Program-made: the position numbers and the translations under genes | Origin: Gammaproteobacteria bacterium | GTDB taxonomy: Bacteria; Pseudomonadota; Gammaproteobacteria; SZUA-229 | NCBI GenBank assembly: GCA_011051475.1 | Contig: DRLE01000014.1 | Location: 1-7,936 of the forward strand | Direction of reading: 5' to 3' | Length of the DNA: 7,936 nucleotides | Notes under the pieces: generated by a model | Databases searched by the model: none | What the model saw: only the letters and a program-made list of their open reading frames with translations | What the model was told of the DNA's origin: nothing | In this document: positions 1-5,473 of the stretch, piece after piece | Layout: each line of letters starts with the position of its first letter | Numbering within the stretch: the stretch's first letter is position 1

Positions 1-404
1 CTCTCGTCAAAGGGCCAGCTGAAATCAATATGGTTGACCGAGTCATCCTTGATGTCATTATAGGTTTGCGCGCGCCCGTGGGTATAATCGATAATCTGAT
101 CGGCAATGGCGATTTTCATCGGCGACATGGCTTCGGTAATACCACGGACGGCAGCTACGGCAATAATATCGCTAACCTCCAGCAGCTTCAGGGCAAACAG
201 ATTGGCGCGATAGTTGATCTGGTGCGGGGCGAACTGGTGGCCGTTACCGTGACGATTGAGATAAACCACATCCAGCGCGCCAATACGACCTGAGATAAAT
301 TCTGCGGAAGCCTCGCCATAGGGCGTACGTATCGCTTCGCTCTGCGCGGCTTCCAGTTGCGGCAGACTGCTGCACAGGCTGCCGCCGATAATGGCCAGTT
401 TCAT
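1..404 (-). CDS. mtnP: S-methyl-5'-thioinosine / 5'-methylthioadenosine phosphorylase family, N-terminal part (runs off window)
   Basis: This is the first 134 codons of a type-2 purine nucleoside phosphorylase family enzyme. It starts at ATG 402-404 and continues past base 1. The family splits methylthioadenosine or methylthioinosine with phosphate into the base and 5-methylthioribose-1-phosphate. Visible features are an N-terminal MKLAIIGGS strand-loop, TPYGE (27-31), RHG (51-53), HQINYRAN (61-68), the stretch VAAVRGI (83-89), and DYTHGRAQTY (106-115). These recall the Pseudomonas aeruginosa PA3004-type methylthioinosine phosphorylase more than human MTAP. An AGGGA ribosome-binding site lies 8 bases before the ATG (413-417). 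The neighbouring purine phosphoribosyltransferase supports the inosine-type substrate, because hypoxanthine would be the released base. Oddities are an Arg at residue 87 where relatives I remember have Gly, and a first loop reading GGSLCSS instead of GGTGL. Substrate choice cannot be settled because the C-terminal specificity region is outside the window. Confidence 0.85.
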   Translation of the reverse strand, partial: MKLAIIGGSLCSSLPQLEAAQSEAIRTPYGEASAEFISGRIGALDVVYLNRHGNGHQFAPHQINYRANLFALKLLEVSDIIAVAAVRGITEAMSPMKIAIADQIIDYTHGRAQTYNDIKDDSVNHIDFSWPFDE

Positions 405-464
405 AATGTGAGTCCCTGCTCCTTATTTCACCCGGGCACTGCTGCAGTGCTTATTCTGCAGTGC
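405..464 (-). repeat. hpt-mtnP intergenic inverted repeats
   Basis: The 60-bp gap contains gcactg-ctg-cagtgc (436-450), a perfect 6-bp inverted repeat with a 3-base loop. A further gcagtgc copy lies at 458-464, immediately beside the hpt stop. The two cagtgc copies could compete to pair with the same partner arm. No T-run follows on the minus strand, so this does not look like an intrinsic terminator. A small RNA hairpin between two cotranscribed genes is possible. Confidence 0.35.
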
Positions 465-1001
465 TTACTCTTCAAGGGCATAGATCCCGTCGAGCTGGCG
501 GTACTGCCCCTTATAATCCATACCGAAGCCGAAAACATAGGCGTCCTCCACGGTCAGGGCGATATTGTCGGTCAGACTGTGATCGACACAGCGCCCGTGC
601 AGTTTTTTCAACAGTACCGCGCTTAATATACGGCTTGCGCCCTGCTTTTGACAGTAATCAATAATGGCCTTCAGGGTTTCGCCTTCATCAAGAATATCAT
701 CAAGGATCAGCACCGTACGGCCCTGCAGGCTGCTGGCGGGCTCTGCCTTCCATTCAATGGCGCTGCCGCGTGTACCATTGTTATAACGCGTGGCATGAAT
801 ATAGTCGATTTCCAGCATGCAGTTGAGCCTGGGAATCAGCTGCCCGGCGAATATCAGGCCGCCCTGCATTACCGTCAGCGTAACCGGACTCTCGCCTTGC
901 AGTTGCACGTTCAGTTTTTCCGCAAGCCTGTCGAGGGCGGCAGAAATCTGTCCGAAGCTGTATATCTGCCGGCAGTTAGCCGGCAGCCTGATGTCATTCA
1001 T
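465..1001 (-). CDS. hpt: Hypoxanthine-guanine phosphoribosyltransferase
   Basis: This cytosolic type I phosphoribosyltransferase (178 aa) makes IMP or GMP from hypoxanthine or guanine and PRPP. The PRPP-binding loop is VLILDDILDEGETL (97-110), with the acidic pair D101-D102. VMQGGLIFAGQL (44-55) forms the early pyrophosphate-side loop, and HATRYNNGTRG (69-79) fits the flexible loop. The C-terminal FGFGMDYKGQYRQLDGIYAL (157-176) fits the purine-binding end. The DEG form of the loop and the MDYKG tail match the subfamily annotated Hpt in Pseudomonas, as I recall it, more than E. coli Hpt. The gene starts at ATG 999-1001, 7 bases after the dsrE-like stop, and has no clear Shine-Dalgarno, so coupled translation is likely. 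It ends with TAA. Next to the methylthio-nucleoside phosphorylase it probably recaptures the base released there. Confidence 0.9.
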   Translation of the reverse strand: MNDIRLPANCRQIYSFGQISAALDRLAEKLNVQLQGESPVTLTVMQGGLIFAGQLIPRLNCMLEIDYIHATRYNNGTRGSAIEWKAEPASSLQGRTVLILDDILDEGETLKAIIDYCQKQGASRILSAVLLKKLHGRCVDHSLTDNIALTVEDAYVFGFGMDYKGQYRQLDGIYALEE

Positions 1002-1008
1002 AGTACAG

Positions 1009-1380
1009 CTAGTAGGTAAAGGTCAGTGTATTGTCATCCATGGCTTCATCGATCACATAGGCCGCACCGACTCTTTCCTCAACCTCTTCAATCAGTTCCT
1101 CGGCCGCCATTGCCAGTGAGGTATTACAGGCCTTGAAAGCCACACCGGCGGCATGCGCTTCGTGGATAATATCGTAGACAGTGCGATGCGTCTCCAGATT
1201 AACCTCAACCGTCTCGGCAACCCCGGCAAGCGCCAGCCTGCCCGAAATACCGGTAAACACAACCTCAACCTCATGCGACAGCGCCGCCGCAATGGTCGCC
1301 TGAAACAAAGGCGCATAACAGCTCTCCGGCTGCCCCGGATCGGAATTGGCCATTACAATCAATAATTTCTTTTTACTCAT
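1009..1380 (-). CDS. DsrE/DsrF-family small protein (possible sulfur relay)
   Basis: A 123-aa single-domain protein with the DsrE-like fold pattern. It has a first beta strand KKLLIVMANSDP (4-15), a helix with PLFQATIAAALS, a second strand HEVEVVFTG (36-44), and an extended helix-strand-Cys element HEAHAAGVAFKACNTSLAM (73-91). Two cysteines, C21 and C85, are present. C85 sits at the loop where DsrE/TusD proteins carry their persulfide-bearing cysteine. Characterised relatives pass sulfane sulfur between proteins in sulfur oxidation or tRNA thiolation, but many members have no known role. The gene has a GGTGG ribosome-binding site close to its ATG. It lies between nagZ and hpt, with 153 bp of repeats upstream and 7 bp to hpt. 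No dsr or tus neighbours are visible, so function is not assigned. Confidence 0.8.
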   Translation of the reverse strand: MSKKKLLIVMANSDPGQPESCYAPLFQATIAAALSHEVEVVFTGISGRLALAGVAETVEVNLETHRTVYDIIHEAHAAGVAFKACNTSLAMAAEELIEEVEERVGAAYVIDEAMDDNTLTFTY

Positions 1381-1407
1381 TATCCACCATTAGCATATAC
1401 ACAAAAT

Positions 1408-1473
1408 CGTCATTGCGAGCAAAGCGAAGCAATCTGGTCAGGCTGGTCGAAAACGAGATTGCTTTGCTCGCAA
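1408..1473. repeat. Palindromic intergenic repeat, CGTCATTGCGAG type
   Basis: The left arm runs 1413-1435 and its reverse complement recurs at 1456-1473, except for a 5-base deletion (ttcgc) in the right arm. A 20-base spacer separates them. The outer flank tgacg/cgtca is present only on the left (1408-1412). The arm begins cgtcattgcgag and ends gcaatct, a pattern I remember as a recurring dispersed palindrome in many proteobacterial genomes. A related sequence occurs at 7171-7204. It would fold into a bulged hairpin in RNA from either strand. Confidence 0.75.
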
Positions 1474-1486
1474 ATACACCGACACC

Positions 1487-1521
1487 TTCACTATTCGTTA
1501 TTCGTTATTCACTATTCACTG
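1487..1521. repeat. Heptamer tandem array, five copies
   Basis: Five consecutive 7-bp units read on the plus strand: ttcacta, ttcgtta, ttcgtta, ttcacta, ttcactg. The consensus is ttcRYta with two alternating versions. The array sits between the palindromic repeat and the nagZ stop codon, is not coding, and is too short to be a CRISPR array. A short gcgcc-aaa-ggcgc hairpin (1521-1533) abuts it next to the nagZ stop. Whether it works as a terminator is unclear, since no T-run follows on the minus strand. Confidence 0.8.
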
Positions 1522-1533
1522 CGCCAAAGGCGC

Positions 1534-2580
1534 TCAAACGTCCATCTCCAGCTCCGGCGAATCATTCAGCGCCGTTATCTGCGCGGACACACGCTGCCAC
1601 TCTCTATTCTGCTTCAGTGTACGCCAGTCCACCGGCTTTTTCCCATGCATTTTCACCAGGCGCAGCTGCGAGGCCGGGTTCAGATAGCCCTTGATAGAGT
1701 CCGCCGCTTCCAGCGCGCCTTCGGGGTGGTTGCACACCAGCGCCATATCACAGCCCGCCTGCAGCGCAGCCTCGGCGCGCTCGCCATAGCCACCGGCTAT
1801 GCCGGCCGCCTCCATGGACAGGTCGTCACTGAAAACCACACCCTGGAAGTTGAAACGCTGGCGCAGAATGCTCTGGATCCAGAATTCCGAGTAACCGGCC
1901 GGCCGGGGATCGACCCGGTCATAAATAACATGCGCGGGCATAATCGCGGCCAGGCTGTTTTCAATCATATAGGCAAAAGGCTGTATATCCGTTTGCAGCA
2001 GTTCATCGAGCTCACGGTGGTCTACCGGCATGGCCACGTGGGAATCCTCGACCACACCACCGTGGCCGGGAAAATGCTTGCCCACGGCCTGCATGCCGGC
2101 GCGGTTCATACCGTGCATATAGGCAAAGGCCAGGCGCGCAACGGTTTTTGGCTTGCTGTGAAAGGCGCGGTCGCCGATAACGCCGCTGAGACCGTGCGCC
2201 AGGTCCAGCACGGGCGCAAAACTGAAGTCGATACCGCAGGCGCGCAGTTCGACCGCCATCAGCCAGCCGGCATTTTCCGCCAGTTCCCTGGCCTGTTCGA
2301 TATTGCCGCCTGCCGCACGCGCATAGCTGGCCGCCGGCGGTATGCGGCTGAAACCGGCATGAAAACGCTGCACCCTGCCGCCTTCGTGATCTACCGCAAC
2401 CAGCAGATGCGGGTCACGCAGGGCGTGAATGTCTGCAACCAGCGCCGTTATCTGTTCTACCGATTCATAGTTGCGGGTAAACAGGATAACGCCGCCGACT
2501 TCGGGCTTAAGCAGAAGATCTTTTTCAGCGTCGCTGATCGTGGTTCCGACCAGGTCGACCATCAGAGGGCCAAGTGTCAT
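1534..2580 (-). CDS. nagZ: Beta-N-acetylhexosaminidase NagZ (GH3)
   Basis: A cytosolic glycoside hydrolase family 3 enzyme of 348 aa that removes N-acetylglucosamine from 1,6-anhydro-muropeptides during cell-wall recycling. The product can influence AmpR-type beta-lactamase control where that system exists. The sequence shows GGVILFTRNY (29-38), DHEGGRVQRF (64-73), FSFAPVLDL (119-127) and IGDRAF (135-140). The NagZ signature KHFPGHG (168-174) is followed by D179-S-H181, the Asp-His acid/base pair. FSDDLSMEA (250-258) carries the expected nucleophile D252. GCDMALVCNH near residue 280 is also typical. Length is close to E. coli and Vibrio NagZ, slightly longer at the C-terminus. There is no signal peptide. 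It starts at ATG 2578-2580, 18 bp after the yqiA-like stop and without an obvious Shine-Dalgarno, and ends with TGA. Confidence 0.96.
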   Translation of the reverse strand: MTLGPLMVDLVGTTISDAEKDLLLKPEVGGVILFTRNYESVEQITALVADIHALRDPHLLVAVDHEGGRVQRFHAGFSRIPPAASYARAAGGNIEQARELAENAGWLMAVELRACGIDFSFAPVLDLAHGLSGVIGDRAFHSKPKTVARLAFAYMHGMNRAGMQAVGKHFPGHGGVVEDSHVAMPVDHRELDELLQTDIQPFAYMIENSLAAIMPAHVIYDRVDPRPAGYSEFWIQSILRQRFNFQGVVFSDDLSMEAAGIAGGYGERAEAALQAGCDMALVCNHPEGALEAADSIKGYLNPASQLRLVKMHGKKPVDWRTLKQNREWQRVSAQITALNDSPELEMDV

Positions 2581-2598
2581 GTTCTGTTATCGATTCGC

Positions 2599-3210
2599 TT
2601 AGTGTTTATGGTCGGCTTCGTGTTTACAGTCTATGTTACAGAATTTCATAATCTGCGGCAGAAAGCGTTCCAGACCATCAAAGGCATGACTGCCGCCATC
2701 CTCAATAATACACTGACTGTGGCTGAATTTTTCCGCTGCCTGACGATAGTCCAGGGTTTCATCACCGGTTTGCAGTAACACCATATAATTTTCCGGGTGT
2801 TTGATCACCGGTACATCCATGGCCTTTAACTGCTCGATATGACTTTCATTAAACTCCCAGCAACCCTCGTCAAAATAAAATTTGTTTGTACCCAGGTGAG
2901 CCATCAGGGTTTCATAGGGCTTGACCGAAGGATTGATCAGTACCGCGCGACCGCCGTATTTTTCCGCCAGATAAACCGCGTAATAGCCGCCCAGTGAACT
3001 GCCGACATAACTCAGGTTTGCATCCTGCAGGCTGGTTTCTGCAAGCTGCTCGAGAAACGACTGTGCCTCACCGGGTATATGCGGAATGTGTGGGCAGATC
3101 AGTTGCTCATGACAGCCATGCGCCTGCATGTACTGACTGACCAGCTGCGCCTTGTGTGACTGTGGTGAGCTGTTAAAACCGTGCAGATAAAGCAGTTTCT
3201 GATCTTTCAT
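2599..3210 (-). CDS. yqiA: YqiA-family alpha/beta-hydrolase (esterase)
   Basis: A 203-aa small cytoplasmic hydrolase of the YqiA (UPF0227) family. The E. coli member has acyl esterase activity, but the natural substrate is unknown. LLYLHGFNSSPQSHKA (6-21) forms the oxyanion-side strand and loop. YVGSSLGGYYA (68-78) is the nucleophile elbow, with S72 as the expected nucleophile. LINPSVKPYE (91-100) is family-typical. QTGDETLDY (147-155) supplies the Asp, and GGSHAF (172-177) supplies H175. The C-terminus ends in a Cys- and His-rich tail (CNIDCKHEADHKH) of unknown meaning. The ATG at 3208-3210 follows the upstream terminator by only 16 bases and has a weak ribosome-binding site. It therefore needs read-through or its own promoter. 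nagZ starts 18 bp downstream. Confidence 0.9.
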   Translation of the reverse strand: MKDQKLLYLHGFNSSPQSHKAQLVSQYMQAHGCHEQLICPHIPHIPGEAQSFLEQLAETSLQDANLSYVGSSLGGYYAVYLAEKYGGRAVLINPSVKPYETLMAHLGTNKFYFDEGCWEFNESHIEQLKAMDVPVIKHPENYMVLLQTGDETLDYRQAAEKFSHSQCIIEDGGSHAFDGLERFLPQIMKFCNIDCKHEADHKH

Positions 3211-3226
3211 AAATTTATTTCTTGTA

Positions 3227-3260
3227 TAAAAAAACCCTGTAAAACATTGTCTTACAGGGT
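3227..3260 (-). terminator. Intrinsic terminator after the HU-like gene
   Basis: A perfect 9-bp stem, accctgtaa (3234-3242) with ttacagggt (3252-3260), and a 9-base loop. On the minus strand it runs directly into a seven-T tract (3228-3234). It lies about 35 bp after the HU-like TAA. Nothing comparable serves the plus strand, so it ends minus-strand transcripts. Confidence 0.88.
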
Positions 3261-3269
3261 CTTCTTAAT

Positions 3270-3285
3270 AAAACCGTAAGGTTTT
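3270..3285 (-). repeat. Small accessory hairpin before the main terminator
   Basis: A 6-bp inverted repeat aaaacc-gtaa-ggtttt lies between the HU-like stop codon and the main terminator. It could aid termination or protect the 3' end. It is weak on its own. Confidence 0.4.
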
Positions 3286-3296
3286 ACCCGGTGGCT

Positions 3297-3719
3297 TTAC
3301 TTGGCCGCCATATCTTTCAGTGCTTTTAAAGGCAGAATTTTAACGACCTTGCGTGCCGGCTTGGCAGCAACATCCATAAACTCGCCGGGGCGGAATGGAT
3401 TCGGTACGTTCTTTCTGGCCTTGGTAGCCGGTTTCTTGTTGACCTTGATTTTCAGCAGGCCGGGAATCTTGAATTCGCCGGCGCCACGGCTTTTAACATG
3501 GCCTTCAATAATGTCACCGAGTGAATCGAAAACCTTGGCAACGTCCTTGCGAGCCAGACCGGTATCTTCGGCGATGTGCGCGTACAAGGCTGACTTGGTA
3601 TAAGCGTCTTTAATTGCCTTGACCTTCTTTGCTGGTGCTGCTGCTTTCTTGACTGTTTTCTTGCTTACTTTCTTTTTGGAAACTTTCTTTTTAGTGACTT
3701 TCTTTTTAGCTGTTGCCAT
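3297..3719 (-). CDS. HU-family DNA-binding protein with lysine-rich N-terminal tail
   Basis: A 140-aa nucleoid-type protein. Residues 1-35 are a lysine-rich, histone H1-like tail built on a five-residue repeat (KKKVT, KKKVS, KKKVS, then KKTVK) and ending in an Ala/Pro/Lys linker. Residues about 38-138 form a HU/IHF-type domain. It has helical TKSALYAHIAEDTGLARKDV (41-60), FDSLGDIIEGHVK (64-76), the turn GEFKIPGLLKIK (81-92), a DNA-contacting arm around KARKNVPNPFRPGEF (100-114), and a return strand AAKPARKVVKILPLKALKDM (118-137). The arm is longer than in plain HU. This tailed type is known as an extra HU-like protein in various proteobacteria, not the main HupA/HupB. The RBS is probably AAAGGG about 10 bases before ATG 3717-3719. 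The gene appears monocistronic, with its own promoter region upstream and a strong terminator downstream. Confidence 0.88.
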   Translation of the reverse strand: MATAKKKVTKKKVSKKKVSKKTVKKAAAPAKKVKAIKDAYTKSALYAHIAEDTGLARKDVAKVFDSLGDIIEGHVKSRGAGEFKIPGLLKIKVNKKPATKARKNVPNPFRPGEFMDVAAKPARKVVKILPLKALKDMAAK

Positions 3720-4040
3720 TATCTGATTGCCCTTTGATGGTTTTAATTGAATGATTACAGTGTTAGTTATATTGATTCTTTAATGAATCAGTCTAGCCGG
3801 CGCTTTTTCTGTCGGGAAAAAGCTGACGGATAAACATAAAAATTATTCCCTGAATGACTTCCTGAATGCTTATCTGCTTAACAGTTTTGTTATACCGTCG
3901 ATGGATGATTAAAACTGTGGTGCTGTTTTATAACTATTAACAAACAATGTAAATAGATTTTGTTAAAAAAATTGCATTTATTACTGTATTTATAGCAAAA
4001 ATGACCCATGAGCATCCGCAGGACGATAATATTTGACCAG
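3720..4040. other. AT-rich control region between ispF and the HU-like gene
   Basis: This 321-bp stretch holds no credible gene. It carries four perfect inverted repeats: tgattc/gaatca at 3773-3790, gctttttc/gaaaaagc at 3802-3823, acagtttt/aaaactgt at 3881-3918, and ttaacaaa/tttgttaa at 3937-3966. It also has a direct repeat cctgaatg at 3849-3856 and 3861-3868. A seven-A run (3965-3971), read as T on the minus strand, lies about 70 bp beyond the ispF stop. It has only a 4-bp stem before it, so an ispF terminator there is doubtful. Confidence 0.6.
3766..3795 (-). promoter_or_regulatory. Candidate sigma-70 promoter for the HU-like gene, with embedded dyad
   Basis: Read on the minus strand, TAGACT (3790-3795) as a -35 and TATAAC (3766-3771) as a -10 are separated by 18 bases. 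They match the consensus at 4 and 5 of 6 positions. The dyad tgattc-N6-gaatca (3773-3790) fills the spacer, which is where a repressor operator could sit. Transcription would begin about 40 bases before the HU-like ATG. No experimental support is visible in sequence alone. Confidence 0.4.
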
Positions 4041-4544
4041 TTATGACAGCTTTCTGTAAACCATAACAACAGCATGAACAGCAATCCCTTCCTGCCGGCC
4101 GGCAAAGCCCAGCTGCTCGGTAGTGGTCGCTTTTACGTTGACCAGCTGCGTATCAAGCGACAGAACGTTTGCAATATTCTCCCGCATGGCACTTATATGC
4201 GGCGCCATTTTTGGCGACTGGGCAACAATGGTGGTATCGATATTGGCAATACGGTAATGCTGCTTCTTCAACATGTCATAACACTGCTGCAGCAATATGC
4301 GACTGTCGATATTTTTATACTGCGCATCGGTGTCAGGGAAGTGCCGGCCGATATCACCGGCGGCAATACTGCCCAGCAGGGCATCACACAGCGCATGAAT
4401 CAGAACATCGCCGTCCGAATGCGCAATAAAACCATGACTGTGCGCGATCCTGACACCACCAAGGACTATATGGTCACCCTCACCAAATCGATGCACATCA
4501 TAACCATGACCAATACGGTATACGGGTAGCTGTTGTTCTGTCAT
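4041..4544 (-). CDS. ispF: 2-C-methyl-D-erythritol 2,4-cyclodiphosphate synthase
   Basis: This MEP-pathway enzyme (167 aa) cyclises CDP-methylerythritol 2-phosphate, releasing CMP. It acts as a cytosolic homotrimer. The zinc ligands are D16 and H18 in RIGHGYDVHRF (10-20) and H50 in AHSDGDVLIHALCDALLG (41-58). GDIGRHFPDTD (63-73) and the KATTTEQLGFAGRQEGIA stretch (from 138) are also conserved. It is a few residues longer than E. coli IspF at the N-terminus. The ATG (4542-4544) overlaps the ispD TGA as ATGA, pointing to translational coupling with the enzyme two steps upstream in the pathway. truD, often next in gammaproteobacteria, is not present downstream. Confidence 0.97.
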   Translation of the reverse strand: MTEQQLPVYRIGHGYDVHRFGEGDHIVLGGVRIAHSHGFIAHSDGDVLIHALCDALLGSIAAGDIGRHFPDTDAQYKNIDSRILLQQCYDMLKKQHYRIANIDTTIVAQSPKMAPHISAMRENIANVLSLDTQLVNVKATTTEQLGFAGRQEGIAVHAVVMVYRKLS

Positions 4545-5299
4545 TGGCTTTCCTCGGTCTCTCGCGCCTGCAGATACAGGCCGGCCAGACGCAGATCGTC
4601 AGGGCGCGTAATCTTGATATTGTCCTCATAACCGCTGACCAGCATCGGGCAGTAACCGGCCATTTCCATGGCGGAAGACTCATCGGTTACTGCCAGCTGT
4701 TTTGCCAGAGCGGACGCCAGTGCATTTTTAAGCAGCTTTGCGGGAAAATACTGCGGCGTCAGAGCGTGCCAGAGCAGATCGCGGTCAACGGTCGTCGATA
4801 CCGTTGCCACTGAGGGATTCTGGCGCTTCATGGTATCGCGTACCGGCAATGCCAGCAGGCCGCCGGCAGGATTTTCCGCCACGACCTGCACCAGTTTGTC
4901 GATATCGCTCTGACGCAGACAGGGGCGCACGGCATCATGCACCATGACCCAGTCATGCTCTGCATCAAACCGTTCGCTGGCCAGCAGGGTATCCAGCGCG
5001 CTCAGCACCGAGTCGGCACGCTCTGCGCCACCGGGGGCGCGCAGCACGGGTTTGTCTGAATAAATAGCAATATCATCCCAGTAGGCGTCATCGTCCTGCA
5101 GGGCAATCACCAGGCCGCTGATATAAGGGTTTTTCAGCAAGGCATCGATGGTATGCGCCAGCACCGGCCGGCCATTAAGATCAAGATACTGCTTGGGAAT
5201 GGCCGACTGCATACGTTTGCCAATGCCGGCGGCGGGCAGAATGGCCCAGATTTGATGTTGCGGCTGATATTTTGTGGAAGAACGATTGCTGGAAGGCAT
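4541..5299 (-). CDS. ispD: 2-C-methyl-D-erythritol 4-phosphate cytidylyltransferase
   Basis: This enzyme (252 aa) joins CTP and 2-C-methylerythritol 4-phosphate to give CDP-methylerythritol in the MEP isoprenoid pathway. Conserved parts are LPAAGIGKRM (21-30, with R29), PKQYL (35-39, with K36), GGAERADSVL (90-99) and VHDAVRPCL (120-128). Next come VRDTMKR (153-159, with R159), LWHALTPQYFP (176-186), TDESSAME (205-212) and DNIKITRPDDL (226-236, with K229). These match the CTP- and substrate-binding residues known from E. coli IspD. It has roughly ten more residues than E. coli at the N-terminus, unconserved and Ser/Gln-rich. The ribosome-binding site is a weak GGAA. The region upstream carries the inverted-repeat unit that separates it from ftsB. 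Confidence 0.97.
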   Translation of the reverse strand: MPSSNRSSTKYQPQHQIWAILPAAGIGKRMQSAIPKQYLDLNGRPVLAHTIDALLKNPYISGLVIALQDDDAYWDDIAIYSDKPVLRAPGGAERADSVLSALDTLLASERFDAEHDWVMVHDAVRPCLRQSDIDKLVQVVAENPAGGLLALPVRDTMKRQNPSVATVSTTVDRDLLWHALTPQYFPAKLLKNALASALAKQLAVTDESSAMEMAGYCPMLVSGYEDNIKITRPDDLRLAGLYLQARETEESQ

Positions 5300-5309
5300 G
5301 TGTTTTATT

Positions 5310-5473
5310 CCGCAAATGAACGCAAATGAACGCTAATCATCAGATACTGGAACACGTGTAGGGAGGAGCCTTGCGCATCCGGGTAGATATTTACACAGGC
5401 GCAGCACACATCCCACACTGTATTTTGCGAAAACGGCTGAAAAACATTTGCGTTCATTTGCGTTCATTTGCGG
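5310..5473. repeat. 164-bp unit bounded by perfect 24-bp inverted repeats of a 10-mer
   Basis: Bases 5310-5333 and the reverse complement of 5450-5473 are identical over 24 bp. Each arm is built from the 10-bp unit cgcaaatgaa repeated about two and a half times. The 116 bp between them (5334-5449) encode nothing recognisable. The right arm overlaps the ftsB 3' end, so it encodes residues ANERK and the stop. The left arm sits next to the ispD ribosome-binding site. The arrangement resembles a small non-autonomous element or a folded intergenic repeat. No transposase or clear target-site duplication is seen. Confidence 0.75.

Noticed and set aside
1459..2778. Long plus-strand open frame of 439 codons
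   Set aside because: It lies antisense to nagZ and part of yqiA, both well supported by catalytic motifs. The translation is Arg/His/Gln-rich without any recognisable domain.
3802..3823. gctttttc/gaaaaagc hairpin as a terminator
   Set aside because: The stem is A/T-rich and no T-run follows on either strand. It is kept only as part of the control region.
3965..3998. Intrinsic terminator for ispF
   Set aside because: A T-run exists on the minus strand, but the preceding stem (ttgc/gcaa) is only 4 bp with a long AT loop.
3890..4105. 71-codon minus-strand frame reaching into the ispF end
   Set aside because: Out of frame with ispF, starts inside it, and has an AT-driven composition with no ribosome-binding site or family resemblance.
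5334..5449. Small protein in the core of the ftsB-ispD repeat unit
   Set aside because: The only minus-strand frame noticed from an ATG is about 18 codons, with no ribosome-binding site.
5310..5473. CRISPR-like array
   Set aside because: Repeat units are 10 bp in direct tandem with no spacers, and the two blocks are inverted relative to each other.
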